DNA of 64,000 nucleotides from contig NZ_FMDM01000014.1 of NCBI RefSeq assembly GCF_900090105.1, positions 1 through 64,000 on the forward strand, written 5' to 3'. Shown in pieces: positions 1 to 8,123 of the stretch. Numbering within the stretch: the stretch's first letter is position 1; every line of letters begins with the position of its first letter. Source of the DNA: Micromonospora humi. Lineage in GTDB: Bacteria; Actinomycetota; Actinomycetes; Mycobacteriales; Micromonosporaceae. A program made the translations under genes and the position numbers. The notes under the pieces are model-generated. The model had not been told where the DNA came from. It ran no database searches and saw only the letters and a list, made by a program, of their open reading frames with translations.

Positions 1-1
1 C

Positions 2-319
2 GCCGCGGTCGTCTCGATCGCCACCGCCCTGCAGGAGTCGAAGCTGGAGAACCTCGGGCACCTCGGCGACCGCAATGACCACGACTCGCTGGGCCTGTTC
101 CAGCAGCGCCCCTCCAGCGGTTGGGGCACCCCGGAGCAGATCACCGACCCCGAGTACTCCACCCTGGCGTTCCTCAAGGGCCTCAAGCAGGTCGACGGCT
201 GGCAGGACATGCCGCTGACCAAGGCCGCCCAGACCGTACAGGTCTCGGCCTACCCGGACGCCTACGCCCAGTGGGAGAAGCAGGCCACCGACCTCGTCAA
301 CCAGCACTGGACCAAGTAA
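2..319 (+). CDS. Lysozyme/transglycosylase-like protein, 3' part only
   Basis: Only the last 105 codons are in the window; the gene begins upstream and ends at TAA. The reading contains ALQESKLENL followed about 18 residues later by LGLFQQRP. This resembles the ES...GLMQ motif pair of soluble lytic transglycosylases, with the Glu of QES as the possible catalytic acid. Many actinobacteria have secreted proteins with this signature, but the signal peptide, if any, lies outside the window. A role in cell-wall cleavage is inferred; it could be a non-catalytic wall-binding relative. A strong hairpin follows directly. Confidence 0.75.
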   Translation, partial: AAVVSIATALQESKLENLGHLGDRNDHDSLGLFQQRPSSGWGTPEQITDPEYSTLAFLKGLKQVDGWQDMPLTKAAQTVQVSAYPDAYAQWEKQATDLVNQHWTK

Positions 320-330
320 GCACACACGTG

Positions 331-360
331 AAGGCCGGCACCCCGAGGGGTGCCGGCCTT
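331..360. terminator. Bidirectional hairpin terminator
   Basis: A perfect 14-bp inverted repeat (AAGGCCGGCACCCC and its complement) with a 2-base loop. It lies 12 bases after the lysozyme-like gene and touches the stop codon of the convergent methyltransferase gene, so it probably ends both transcripts. Confidence 0.8.
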
Positions 361-953
361 CAGCGACTCACCGGCCGGCGGCAGTGGTAGACCAGGGCCG
401 GCGGCAGGTTGGCCCAGACCGTCCGCCCGATCGTCACCTCTTCGAACGACCCGGTCAGCAGCCGCCGGAAGCGGCGGGCGGGCCGGGTCGGCGATGCGTG
501 TCGGTACGCGAACGTGGTGAACGCTCCGCCCGGCCGTAGGGATCGCCGCACCGCGTCCAGGACGGCGATCTGCCGCCCGCCGCCGAACGCGGCCCAGGGC
601 AGCCCGCTCACCACGACGTCGGCGGCCGGCAGGTGCCGGTCGGCGAGCACCCGGTCGAGGCTCGCGGCGTCGGCGCGTACCACGTCCACGGTCGGGTGCC
701 GGCGCGCCAGGGCGGCGGCGAAGGTCGGGTTGAGTTCGACCGCCAGGTGGTGTCCGCGTCCGGCCAGTCGCTGCTGGATGGCGCGGGTGAACGCGCCCGT
801 GCCGGGGCCGAGTTCCACCACCAGCGGATGCCCGGTGCGCGGCACGGCGGCGGTGATGTCCCGGGCGAGGACCGTGCCGCTGGGCAGCACCGCGCCGGTG
901 GCGAACGGGTAGCGGGCGAACTGGCCGAGGAAGGCGGGGGCGTCACTGATCAC
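360..953 (-). CDS. SAM-dependent methyltransferase, KsgA/PmtA-like
   Basis: A 197-residue protein starting at GTG (VISDAPAFLG). SAM-binding motif I is VVELGPGTGAF at about residues 45-55, followed by the acidic AVELNP. SGLPW (about 116-120) sits where N6-adenine and phospholipid N-methyltransferases carry a NLPF-like motif. The fold fits rRNA-dimethyladenosine-type or phospholipid N-methyltransferases; the substrate cannot be fixed from sequence. The gene is single and divergent from the histidine kinase. A TAGCGT hexamer lies 8 bases before the GTG, which suggests a leaderless transcript. A long open frame continues upstream of the GTG but is antisense to the kinase, so it was not used. Confidence 0.8.
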   Translation of the reverse strand: MISDAPAFLGQFARYPFATGAVLPSGTVLARDITAAVPRTGHPLVVELGPGTGAFTRAIQQRLAGRGHHLAVELNPTFAAALARRHPTVDVVRADAASLDRVLADRHLPAADVVVSGLPWAAFGGGRQIAVLDAVRRSLRPGGAFTTFAYRHASPTRPARRFRRLLTGSFEEVTIGRTVWANLPPALVYHCRRPVSR

Positions 954-1070
954 GCCGACCGACGCTAGGCGGGTCGGGGCTGTCCGGATCTCGTGCGGCG
1001 GGCCGGCACACCGGCCAGTCGGAGGAGGGGTAGCGGCCGGAGGTAGGGCCGTCCGGTCCGCCCGGCTCCG

Positions 1071-1076
1071 TATGGT
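1071..1076 (+). promoter_or_regulatory. -10 box of a leaderless promoter for the histidine kinase
   Basis: TATGGT lies exactly 6 bases before the GTG at 1083, the spacing expected when transcription starts at the start codon. No Shine-Dalgarno sequence precedes the GTG. Confidence 0.5.
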
Positions 1077-1082
1077 GGCCGG

Positions 1083-2258
1083 GTGAGCGACGGGCGGTGG
1101 ATCCGGTGGCCCGAACTGCTGCTCGGGCTCGGCACGGCCACCCTGGGGTTGATCAGCACGCGTACCGCCGTCCCCGCCGTCCCGCACGCGGCGCGTGTGG
1201 TCGTCTTCGCAGTGCTCGCCGGAGTGGCCCTCGTCGGAGTCCGCCGCTGGCCGTGGCCGGTGCTGCTCGTCACGTCGACGCTGACGGTCGCCGCCGACGC
1301 GGCCGGCGTGACCGCCGGGGACATCGCCCAGATCGCCGCCGCTGTCGCGCTGGGCTACGTCGCCTACCACTCGGGCTGGCCGGCCACGGCCGCCGGGTAC
1401 GTGCTCTTCCTGGCCGTGACGCTGGCCAATGTGATCGACCCGGAGAACCCGGAGATGCTCCGTGGCGGTCTCGGGGTGCTCCGGCTGGTGACGCTGGCCG
1501 GGTTCGCCGCCGCGCCGGTCGCCTTCGGCCGCTACCTCGGCGGGGTGCGCCAGGCGGCGGCCGCGGCGGAGGAACGGGCCCGGGAGGCGGAGGAGCGGCG
1601 GGCGGCCGAGGCGCGCATGGCGCGGCTGACCGAGCGGACCGCGATCGCCCGGGACCTGCACGACATCGTCGCCCACCACGTCGCGGCGATCGCCCTGCGC
1701 GCCGGCGCGGCCCGGTACGCGGTGCAGCACACCGGACGCCCCGAGGAGGCGGTGCTGGCGCTCGGGGAGTTGCGGGACACCGCCGGGCAGGTGCTGGACG
1801 AGTTGCGGGATCTGCTGGAGGTGCTCCGCGACCCGGACGCGGTGGAGCCGGCGGAGTCGCAGGTCGAGCCGGAGCAGGTGATCCGGGACGCGGCCCGTCG
1901 GGTGCGGGAGGCCGGGCTGGCGGTGCAGGTGCGGATGCCGGAGGCGCTGCACCGGGTTCCGCTGGTGGTCGGGACCACGGCGGCCCGGGTGGTGCAGGAG
2001 GCGTTGACCAACAGCCTGAAGCACGCCGGACCGGGCACGATCGTCTCGGTCGACGTCGAGGTGGCCGGCGGAGCCCTGCTGGTCGAGGTGCTGGACAGCG
2101 GCCCGGTCCGCCCGCGTACCCGGCTGCCCGCCTCCGGACACGGTCTGCGGGGGATGCGTGAGCGGGTCGGTCTGCTCGGTGGCACGCTCGTCGCGGGGGC
2201 CACCGACGGAGGCGGCTGGCGGGTGCGGGTTCGGCTGCCGATCAGGGAGAACGAATGA
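1083..2258 (+). CDS. NarL-type sensor histidine kinase
   Basis: A 391-residue membrane kinase. The first 130 residues hold about four hydrophobic segments. An Ala/Glu/Arg-rich coiled linker leads to the HisKA_3 dimerisation helix with RDLHDIVAHH; His193 is the expected phosphorylation site. The ATPase domain shows the N-box VVQEALTNSLKHA and the G-box GHGLRGMRERVG. It is translationally coupled to the response regulator (overlap ATGA at 2255-2258), so the two form a cognate pair. The stimulus is unknown; the membrane part resembles small sensors of cell-envelope stress or antibiotics in this family, but that is inference. Confidence 0.93.
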   Translation: MSDGRWIRWPELLLGLGTATLGLISTRTAVPAVPHAARVVVFAVLAGVALVGVRRWPWPVLLVTSTLTVAADAAGVTAGDIAQIAAAVALGYVAYHSGWPATAAGYVLFLAVTLANVIDPENPEMLRGGLGVLRLVTLAGFAAAPVAFGRYLGGVRQAAAAAEERAREAEERRAAEARMARLTERTAIARDLHDIVAHHVAAIALRAGAARYAVQHTGRPEEAVLALGELRDTAGQVLDELRDLLEVLRDPDAVEPAESQVEPEQVIRDAARRVREAGLAVQVRMPEALHRVPLVVGTTAARVVQEALTNSLKHAGPGTIVSVDVEVAGGALLVEVLDSGPVRPRTRLPASGHGLRGMRERVGLLGGTLVAGATDGGGWRVRVRLPIRENE

Positions 2259-2947
2259 TCAGGGTGCTGGTGGTCGACGATCAGGCGCTCGTCCGTGCCG
2301 GGGTGTCCCTGGTGCTGCGGACGGCCGGTGGCTTCGAGGTGGTGGGCGAGGCGGGGGACGGCCACGAGGCGGTCCGGCTCGCCGAGCGGCTGCGGCCGGA
2401 CGTGATCCTGATGGACCTGCGGATGCCCCGGCTGGACGGCATCGAGGCGACCCGGCGGATCCTGCGGCAGCAACCGGCGGCCCGGGTGCTGGTGCTCACC
2501 ACGTTCGCCGACGACGCGAACGTCTACGGGGCACTCGGGGCCGGCGCGCAGGGCTACCTGGTCAAGGACGGCGCTCCTGAGGACCTGGTGGACGCGGTAC
2601 GGCGGGCGGCCTCGGGCGAGCCGCTCCTGGCTCCGCCGGTGCTGGCCAGGGTGTTGCGTCGGGCGATGGCCGCCCACGACCGTGACCGTGCCCCCGATCC
2701 GGCCGCCGCGGGGCTCGGTCACCTCAGCCCCCGGGAGCGGGAGGTGCTGGCACTGGTCGGCGCGGGCCTGTCGAACGCCGAGATCGGGGCCCGGCTGCAC
2801 CTCGGGGTGACCACCGTGAAGACGCACGTCTCGGCCGCGATGGAGAAGTTGGAGCTGCGCAACCGGGTGCAGGCCGCGGTGGTGGCGCACCGGCTCGGCC
2901 TGGTCGACGACGGGTTCAACCCAGTGCCGGGTCCGGGGGGACCCTAG
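2255..2947 (+). CDS. NarL/LuxR-family response regulator
   Basis: A 230-residue regulator. The receiver domain (about 1-120) has VVDDQ and the phospho-acceptor Asp54 in ILMDLRMP. The C-terminal LuxR helix-turn-helix (about 160-210) contains LSPREREVLALV and TVKTHVS. The ATG overlaps the kinase stop codon, so both proteins come from one message. The targets are not evident. The downstream DedA gene is 80 bases away with its own promoter-like sequence and need not be in the operon. Confidence 0.94.
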   Translation: MIRVLVVDDQALVRAGVSLVLRTAGGFEVVGEAGDGHEAVRLAERLRPDVILMDLRMPRLDGIEATRRILRQQPAARVLVLTTFADDANVYGALGAGAQGYLVKDGAPEDLVDAVRRAASGEPLLAPPVLARVLRRAMAAHDRDRAPDPAAAGLGHLSPREREVLALVGAGLSNAEIGARLHLGVTTVKTHVSAAMEKLELRNRVQAAVVAHRLGLVDDGFNPVPGPGGP

Positions 2948-3027
2948 GGCGGCGGCCGGCCAGTCGGAGGACCCGTCCGGGCCACGGGCAGGACGTCACC
3001 GGTTGGCCCACGCGTGACGCTTGGCGT

Positions 3028-3756
3028 ATGACCTTCCTGGACTCCCTGGTGGACCGGCTCGACGCGCTGCCGCCGAGCCTCGTGCTGCTGGTCGCGGCGG
3101 CGGTGCTCGCCGGCGAGGTGGGTCTGTTGGCCGGCCTGGTGCTGCCGGCCGCGACCACCATGCTGACGGTCGGGCTGCTGGCCCGCGCCGGCCGCGTCGA
3201 CCTGGGAGCCGCGCTGGCGGTGACCACCGCCGCCGCGTTCGTCGGCGACCAGATCGGCTATCTGGAGGGGCGGCTGCTCGGTCCCCGGCTCCGGCGCGGC
3301 GCGCTGGGCCGGTGGGTGGGGGAGCGGCGCTGGCGGCGGGCCGAGGAACTGGTTGCCGCCCGGGGCGGGAGCGCGGTGCTGCTCGGCCGCTGGACCGCCT
3401 TCGCCCGCACGCTGGTGCCCCGGGTGGCCGGCGCGGCCGGGTTGCCGTACCGCCGGTTCGTGCTCTTCGACGGCGCGGCGGTGGCGGTCTGGGTGCCCGG
3501 CACGGTGCTGGTCGGCTGGGCGGCCGGCGGCCTGCCGCCCGGTCTGCCGGCCGCCGCCGGGGTGGCGGTCGTGGCGGCGGTCGCCCTCGCGGCCGGGTTC
3601 CGGCGCCTTCGGGTACGCCGGCAGCGCGCCGCCCGCCGGGCCTGCTCCGGAGCGGTCCCGGCCCGGCGAGGACCGGCCCGGCGCCGGCCGGGTTCCCGCC
3701 GTCCCGGTGCGGGCCGGACCGCGCCCGTCCGGCGAGGCGCGGTCGACCGCTGCTGA
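3028..3756 (+). CDS. DedA-family membrane protein
   Basis: A 242-residue membrane protein with the DedA/VTT layout: an N-terminal amphipathic part, the conserved stretch from AGEVGLLAGLVLPAATTM, the acidic FVGDQIGYLEG, and RWTAFARTLVPRVAG, which matches the family's F.R.(F/L)VP signature. DedA proteins are proposed lipid transporters or scramblases that support membrane homeostasis. The last 40 residues are Arg/Pro/Ala-rich and unlike the family, a disordered cytoplasmic tail. GACGCT lies 6 bases before the ATG, which suggests a leaderless transcript. Confidence 0.85.
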   Translation: MTFLDSLVDRLDALPPSLVLLVAAAVLAGEVGLLAGLVLPAATTMLTVGLLARAGRVDLGAALAVTTAAAFVGDQIGYLEGRLLGPRLRRGALGRWVGERRWRRAEELVAARGGSAVLLGRWTAFARTLVPRVAGAAGLPYRRFVLFDGAAVAVWVPGTVLVGWAAGGLPPGLPAAAGVAVVAAVALAAGFRRLRVRRQRAARRACSGAVPARRGPARRRPGSRRPGAGRTAPVRRGAVDRC

Positions 3757-3894
3757 CCGGCCGACCCGGTTCGCCGGCCGACCGGTGCTGCCCGGCAGAC
3801 GCGGTCGACCGATGCCGATAGTGCCGGCTCTGTGCGGGCGGTGACCCGGTGCTCGGCCGGCGCGCCCGGGCGCGGCGCCGCCACCGGACGCCGG

Positions 3895-4269
3895 TCAGCC
3901 CGTCTCGGCCACCAACTCCACCTCGTACCCCTGGTTGTCGGTGAGGTAGGCGGCGTAGCTGTCCGGGCCGCCGGCGTGCGGGTGTCGGTCGCCGAAGAGC
4001 AGCGCCCAGCCGTGCTCGGGAGCTGCCGCGACCAGGCGGTCGACGGCGGCCGGCGGACCGGCGTGGAAGGCCAGGTGGTTGAGGCCGGGCGCGAGCCGGT
4101 CGTGGGTCCGGCCGGTGAGCGCCGGCGACTCCTCCAGCACCAGGTAGGTGGGCCCGTGCCGCCAGGAGACGCCGACGGGCCAGTCCTGGTACGGCGTCCA
4201 GCCCAGTTCGCCGAGAAGCCAGCCCCAGGCACGTCTGGCCGCCGCCAGGTCGGGTACCCACACCTCCAC
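3895..4269 (-). CDS. VOC (glyoxalase/bleomycin-resistance fold) protein
   Basis: A single-domain VOC protein of about 124 residues with the two beta-alpha-beta-beta-beta repeats. The metal-site-like features are HHVEVWV at the N-terminus, LNHLAFHA in the middle and the Glu in GYEVELVAE at the end. The GTG used here begins inside the first strand, so the real start is probably a few codons upstream ([10 protein letters not shown] is in frame after a CTG near 4293). The function is unknown; VOC members range from dioxygenases to drug-binding proteins. It sits 20 bases from the adenosyltransferase stop and may be its operon partner. Confidence 0.7.
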   Translation of the reverse strand: MEVWVPDLAAARRAWGWLLGELGWTPYQDWPVGVSWRHGPTYLVLEESPALTGRTHDRLAPGLNHLAFHAGPPAAVDRLVAAAPEHGWALLFGDRHPHAGGPDSYAAYLTDNQGYEVELVAETG

Positions 4270-4289
4270 GTGGTGCAGGCCGCCGACGG

Positions 4290-4862
4290 TCAGCGCTTAC
4301 CGCCCGGCACCCATAGCACATCTCCACCGGGATTGGCCGTTCTTGACAGGATGAAGAGCAGGTCGGAGAGCCGGTTGAGATACTTCGCCGGGAGGGTGCT
4401 GGTCCGATCGGGGTCGTGGGTGACCAGCGCCCATGCCGCACGCTCGGCGCGCCGGGCGGTCGTCCGTGCCACGTGCAGCAGTGCCGCGCCCGCGGTGCCG
4501 CCGGGGAGGATGAAGGAGTCGAGCTTGCTCAGGCGCGCGTTGAACTCGTCGCACCACCCCTCGAGGCGCTCGACGTACTCCTCGGTGACCCGCAGCGGCG
4601 GATACTTCGGGTCCGGCTCCACCGGCGTCGCCAGGTCCGCGCCGACGTCGAACATGTCGTTCTGCACGGATTCCAGCACGGTCCGCAGCTCGTCCGGGAG
4701 CTGCCCCAGGGCGAGCGCGACGCCGATCGAGGCGTTGCACTCGTCGACGTCGGCGTACGCGGCGATCCGCGGATCGGTCTTCGGCACCTGCTCGTTGTTG
4801 CTCAGCCTGGTCATGCCGGCGTCGCCGGCCTTGGTGTAGATGCGCGTGAGGTGGACGGCCAT
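4290..4862 (-). CDS. PduO-type cob(I)alamin adenosyltransferase
   Basis: A 190-residue enzyme that transfers adenosyl from ATP to cob(I)alamin, making the coenzyme B12 used by the mutases in this window. Family marks are [15 protein letters not shown] (ATP-binding) near the N-terminus, the acidic [12 protein letters not shown], the Arg-rich [10 protein letters not shown] and [10 protein letters not shown]. Length matches the family. TAGGCT lies 7 bases before the ATG on this strand (4870-4875), so the message is probably leaderless. The ATG overlaps the ATG of murA on the opposite strand by two bases. Confidence 0.93.
   Translation of the reverse strand: MAVHLTRIYTKAGDAGMTRLSNNEQVPKTDPRIAAYADVDECNASIGVALALGQLPDELRTVLESVQNDMFDVGADLATPVEPDPKYPPLRVTEEYVERLEGWCDEFNARLSKLDSFILPGGTAGAALLHVARTTARRAERAAWALVTHDPDRTSTLPAKYLNRLSDLLFILSRTANPGGDVLWVPGGKR
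4848..4854 (+). promoter_or_regulatory. Shine-Dalgarno site that supports the murA ATG
   Basis: GAGGTGG lies 6 bases before the murA ATG at 4861 and inside the first codons of the opposite-strand adenosyltransferase. It favours the 4861 start over the later GTG codons at 4900 and 4924, which have no such site. Confidence 0.55.
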
Positions 4863-6291
4863 GACGCACAGCCTACGGATACCTGACCTGACCATTCCGG
4901 TGCGGCCGGACCGGCCGACCGCGGTGGGGCCGGGCGATGCCGGCGACCCGGCGCTCGGTGACGTCGACGTCATCCGGGTGCGCGGGAACGCCCGGCTGAC
5001 CGGCACCGTGCACGTGGTGGGCGCGAAGAACTCCGCGTTGAAGCTGATGGCCGCCGCGCTGCTCGCGCCCGGCCGCAGCGTGATCACCAACGTGCCCCGG
5101 ATCACCGACATCGCGATCATGGGCGAGGTGCTGCGGCGGCTCGGCTGCGGCGTACGCTTCGGCCCGGACGACCCGGTCGATCCGATGGTTGCCGGCGGCG
5201 GCCGGGAACGGTCCCGCTCGGTCGTCATCGACGTGCCGGAGCGGCCCGGCGCGGAGGCCGACTACGACCTGGTCCGCCGGCTGCGCGCGTCGATCTGCGT
5301 GCTCGGCCCGCTGCTGGCCCGGCGCGGCCACGTGCGGGTGGCCCACCCCGGCGGCGACGCCATCGGCTCGCGCGGCCTGGACATGCACATCGCCGGGCTG
5401 GCCCGGATGGGCGCGGAGATCTCCGGCGAGCACGGCTTCGTCATCGCCGAGGCGCCGGACGGCCTGCACGGCGCGGACATCGTGCTGGATTTCCCGAGCG
5501 TCGGCGCGACCGAGAACCTGGTGATGGCGGCGGTGCTGGCCCGCGGCGACACGACGATCGACAACGCGGCCCGGGAGCCGGAGATCGTCGACATCTGCGC
5601 CATGCTGAGCCGGATGGGCGCGCGGATCGCCGGCGCCGGCACCTCGACGCTGCACATCGTCGGCGTGCCGGAGCTGCACCCGGTCCGGCACGCCACGGTG
5701 GGCGACCGGATCGTCGCCGGCACCTGGGCGTTCGCCGCGGCGATGACCCGGGGGGACGTCACCGTGACCGGTCTCGACCCGGCCTACCTGGAGGTCGCGC
5801 TGGACAAGCTGGTCTCGGCCGGCGGCCTGGTGGAGACCCGCGGCGACGCCTTCCGGGTACGGATGGACGACCGGCCGGCGGCCGTCGACGTGGTCACGCT
5901 GCCCTATCCGGGCTTCGCCACCGACCTGCTGCCGATGGCGATCGGGCTGGCCGCGGTCAGCGAGGGTGGATCGCTGATCACCGAGAACATCTTCGACGGC
6001 CGGTTCATGTTCGCCAACGAGATGATGCGGCTCGGCGCGGAGATCCGCACCGACGGTCACCACGCCCTGGTGTGCGGCCGGGAGCGGCTCTCCGGCGCCC
6101 CGGTGCGCGCCACCGACATCCGGGCCGGCGCCGGCCTGATCATCGCCGGGCTCTGCGCCGACGGCGTCACCGAGGTCTCGCACGTGCACCACGTCGACCG
6201 GGGCTACCCGGATTTCGTGGCGGACCTGCGGGCGCTCGGCGTCGAGGTGGAGCGGGGCACCGCGCCGGAGGAACCCGACCTGGCCATCTGA
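4861..6291 (+). CDS. murA: UDP-N-acetylglucosamine 1-carboxyvinyltransferase MurA
   Basis: First committed enzyme of peptidoglycan synthesis: it transfers enolpyruvate from PEP to UDP-GlcNAc in the cytoplasm. The 476-residue reading has [31 protein letters not shown] and the C-terminal [11 protein letters not shown]. The loop that carries the fosfomycin-reactive Cys in most MurA proteins (PGGC) reads [11 protein letters not shown], with Asp166 in its place. The same exchange is known in mycobacteria and gives intrinsic fosfomycin resistance. The first 37 residues are not part of the enzyme core, so the start could be further in (GTG 4900 or 4924), but only 4861 has a Shine-Dalgarno site. Confidence 0.93.
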   Translation: MTHSLRIPDLTIPVRPDRPTAVGPGDAGDPALGDVDVIRVRGNARLTGTVHVVGAKNSALKLMAAALLAPGRSVITNVPRITDIAIMGEVLRRLGCGVRFGPDDPVDPMVAGGGRERSRSVVIDVPERPGAEADYDLVRRLRASICVLGPLLARRGHVRVAHPGGDAIGSRGLDMHIAGLARMGAEISGEHGFVIAEAPDGLHGADIVLDFPSVGATENLVMAAVLARGDTTIDNAAREPEIVDICAMLSRMGARIAGAGTSTLHIVGVPELHPVRHATVGDRIVAGTWAFAAAMTRGDVTVTGLDPAYLEVALDKLVSAGGLVETRGDAFRVRMDDRPAAVDVVTLPYPGFATDLLPMAIGLAAVSEGGSLITENIFDGRFMFANEMMRLGAEIRTDGHHALVCGRERLSGAPVRATDIRAGAGLIIAGLCADGVTEVSHVHHVDRGYPDFVADLRALGVEVERGTAPEEPDLAI

Positions 6292-6296
6292 CGGGC

Positions 6297-6312
6297 CTTA
6301 TCCCTCGTTAAG
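6297..6312. promoter_or_regulatory. Weak operator-like palindrome before 3-hydroxybutyryl-CoA dehydrogenase
   Basis: CTTATCCCTCGTTAAG has CTTA...TAAG ends and matches 12 of 16 positions of the sequence before the isobutyryl-type mutase (36079-36094). A -10-like TAGGAC follows at 6333-6338, which places the element near the -35 region. It is the weakest member of the proposed operator set. Confidence 0.35.
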
Positions 6313-6357
6313 TAGGGTTCTCCCAGACGTTGTAGGACACGGGCGAGGGAGAAGCAG

Positions 6358-7206
6358 ATGGCGGGTCGACTCGCGGTCGTCGGTGCCGGGCTGATGGGCT
6401 CGGGCATCGCCCAGGTGGCGGCGCAGGCGGGCTGGCAGGTGACGCTGCGCGACGTCGACGACGCGGCCACGAAGCGGGGCGTCGACGACATCCGGAAGTC
6501 GCTGGCGAAGTTCGCCGAGAAGGGGAAGATCGAGGCGTCCGACGTCGAGGCGACGCTGGGCCGGATCACCCCGACCACCGAGCTGGAGGCGGCGGCGGAC
6601 GCGGACATCGTGGTCGAGGCGGTCTTCGAGAAGATCGAGATCAAGCACGAGGTGTTCCGCGCGCTGGACAAGATCTGCAAGGCGGACGCGGTGTTGGCCA
6701 CCAACACCTCGGCCATCCCGGTCACCCAGATCGCCACCGCCACGCAGCGCCCGGAGTCGGTGGTCGGCACCCACTTCTTCTCGCCGGTGCCGATGATGAA
6801 GCTCTGCGAGCTGGTCCGGGGCTACAAGACCAGCGACGCGACGATGGACACCGCCCGTGGCTTCGCCGAGGAGATCGGCAAGACCGTCGTGGTGGTCAAC
6901 CGGGACATCGCCGGCTTCGTCACCACCCGGCTGATCTGCGCGCTGGCGATGGAGGCGGTCAAGCTGGTCGAGTCCGGCGTGATCTCCGCCGAGGACCTGG
7001 ACACCGCCTGCAAGCTGGGCTTCGGGCACGCCATGGGCCCGCTGGCCACTGTCGACCTGACCGGCGTGGACGTGCTGCTCAACGCCACCCGCAACATCTA
7101 CACCGACACCGCGGACGAGAAGTTCTTCCCGCCGGAGCTGCTCCAGCGCATGGCCACCGCCGGCGACCTGGGTCGCAAGACCGGGCAGGGCTTCTACCCG
7201 TACTGA
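6358..7206 (+). CDS. 3-hydroxybutyryl-CoA dehydrogenase
   Basis: A 282-residue single-unit dehydrogenase that interconverts acetoacetyl-CoA and 3-hydroxybutyryl-CoA. The Rossmann motif is VVGAGLMGSGIAQVAA at the N-terminus. IVVEAVFE and ATNTSAIPV follow, and the catalytic His lies in VGTHFFSPVPMMKL. The C-terminal domain shows KLGFGHAMGPLATVDLTG and ends in RKTGQGFYPY. GAGGGAGAAG is a good ribosome site before the ATG. It could feed crotonyl-CoA to Ccr or serve polyhydroxybutyrate or fatty-acid turnover; cofactor preference is not determined. Confidence 0.92.
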   Translation: MAGRLAVVGAGLMGSGIAQVAAQAGWQVTLRDVDDAATKRGVDDIRKSLAKFAEKGKIEASDVEATLGRITPTTELEAAADADIVVEAVFEKIEIKHEVFRALDKICKADAVLATNTSAIPVTQIATATQRPESVVGTHFFSPVPMMKLCELVRGYKTSDATMDTARGFAEEIGKTVVVVNRDIAGFVTTRLICALAMEAVKLVESGVISAEDLDTACKLGFGHAMGPLATVDLTGVDVLLNATRNIYTDTADEKFFPPELLQRMATAGDLGRKTGQGFYPY

Positions 7207-7218
7207 CCGTGCCGACCG

Positions 7219-7251
7219 CCCCGCCCCGGACGGCTCACGTCCGGGGCGGGG
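7219..7251. terminator. Convergent hairpin terminator
   Basis: A perfect 14-bp stem (CCCCGCCCCGGACG) with a 5-base loop. It lies between the dehydrogenase and the esterase and runs into the last codons of the esterase gene. It can act on both strands. Confidence 0.8.
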
Positions 7252-8044
7252 TGAGCGCGGCGCCGAGCAGCGCGAACGCGTCCGGGATGACGGTGCCCCA
7301 GTAGCCGAAGTTGTGCCGCCCGTCCGCCCAGGCGGCGCGTACCGGGCGCTCGGGCAGCACCCGGGCCAGCGCGCGGACGTCGGGAAGGAAGTTGTCCTGC
7401 CGGCCGCACCACAGCCCGACCGGGGTCCCGCGCAGCTTGTCCACGCCGGTGAAGACCGCGTCGCCGGGGCGCACCGCGGGGGAGAAGGCGGCGGCCATCC
7501 GCAGCCACGTCGGGTACGTCTCGGCGAGCAGCAGCGCCCCGAAGCCCCCCATCGACCAGCCCCACACGGCCAGCCGGCTGCTGTCGAAGCCCCGTCGGGC
7601 GCACCAGGTGGGCACCTCCTCGCGCACCATCCGCCGCGGGTCGTCGGCGCCGTTCGGCCGCCAGGAGAGCCGGCCGCCGGTCGCGCCGGCGAGCGCGAAC
7701 GGCGGGGCGCCGCGGCGTACCGCGTCGGTGAGGAAGCGGGCCAGCCCGAACCGGCCGAAGTCGCGCGGGGTGGCCGACGCGCCGTGCAGCACCAGGCAGA
7801 CGGGCAGGCCGCGGCCGTCGCCGTACCCCTCGGGCACGGCGGTCCAGAAGTCCACCTCCCGGCCGCGGGCGGCGGAGGCGATGCGGATCAGCCGCTCGTC
7901 GCCGGCCGGGGCGTCGGGCAGGTCGGGTCCCGCCCCGGGCCGGGGCCCGGACAGTTGCCGGGCGGCCAACCCGCCGACCAGCGCCGCGCCGGCGACCCCG
8001 CCCCCGGCGGTCAGCAGTGCCCGCCGGCTCAGCATGCGTCCCAT
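7235..8044 (-). CDS. Secreted alpha/beta-hydrolase esterase with Tat-type signal
   Basis: A 269-residue protein of the esterase D/feruloyl-esterase-like group. The N-terminus has LSRRALLTAGGG followed by a hydrophobic Ala/Gly/Val stretch, a likely twin-arginine signal. The nucleophile elbow is GWSMGGFGALL; an oxyanion-like LVLHGASAT lies earlier and the likely catalytic His is in DGRHNFGYW near the end. The substrate is unknown, perhaps an acyl or phenolic ester outside the cell. ATG codons at 8044 and 8035 are both possible. A repeat element separates it from the ABC operon. Confidence 0.83.
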   Translation of the reverse strand: MGRMLSRRALLTAGGGVAGAALVGGLAARQLSGPRPGAGPDLPDAPAGDERLIRIASAARGREVDFWTAVPEGYGDGRGLPVCLVLHGASATPRDFGRFGLARFLTDAVRRGAPPFALAGATGGRLSWRPNGADDPRRMVREEVPTWCARRGFDSSRLAVWGWSMGGFGALLLAETYPTWLRMAAAFSPAVRPGDAVFTGVDKLRGTPVGLWCGRQDNFLPDVRALARVLPERPVRAAWADGRHNFGYWGTVIPDAFALLGAALTPPRT

Positions 8045-8066
8045 GCTCGGCAGTGTGCCATCTCGT

Positions 8067-8117
8067 GTTAAGCGGGGCCCCTTCCGATACACCAGGCGTT
8101 AAGCGGGGCCCCCGCCT
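8067..8117. repeat. GGGGCCCC-type intergenic element, copy 1 (tandem form)
   Basis: GTTAAGCGGGGCCCC occurs twice as a direct repeat with a 31-base period. Each copy centres on the palindrome GGGGCCCC. It lies just after the stop of the ABC permease gene (8124, minus strand). The element belongs to the same family as those at 32350, 47605 and 54704. Confidence 0.75.
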
Positions 8118-8123
8118 TACACC

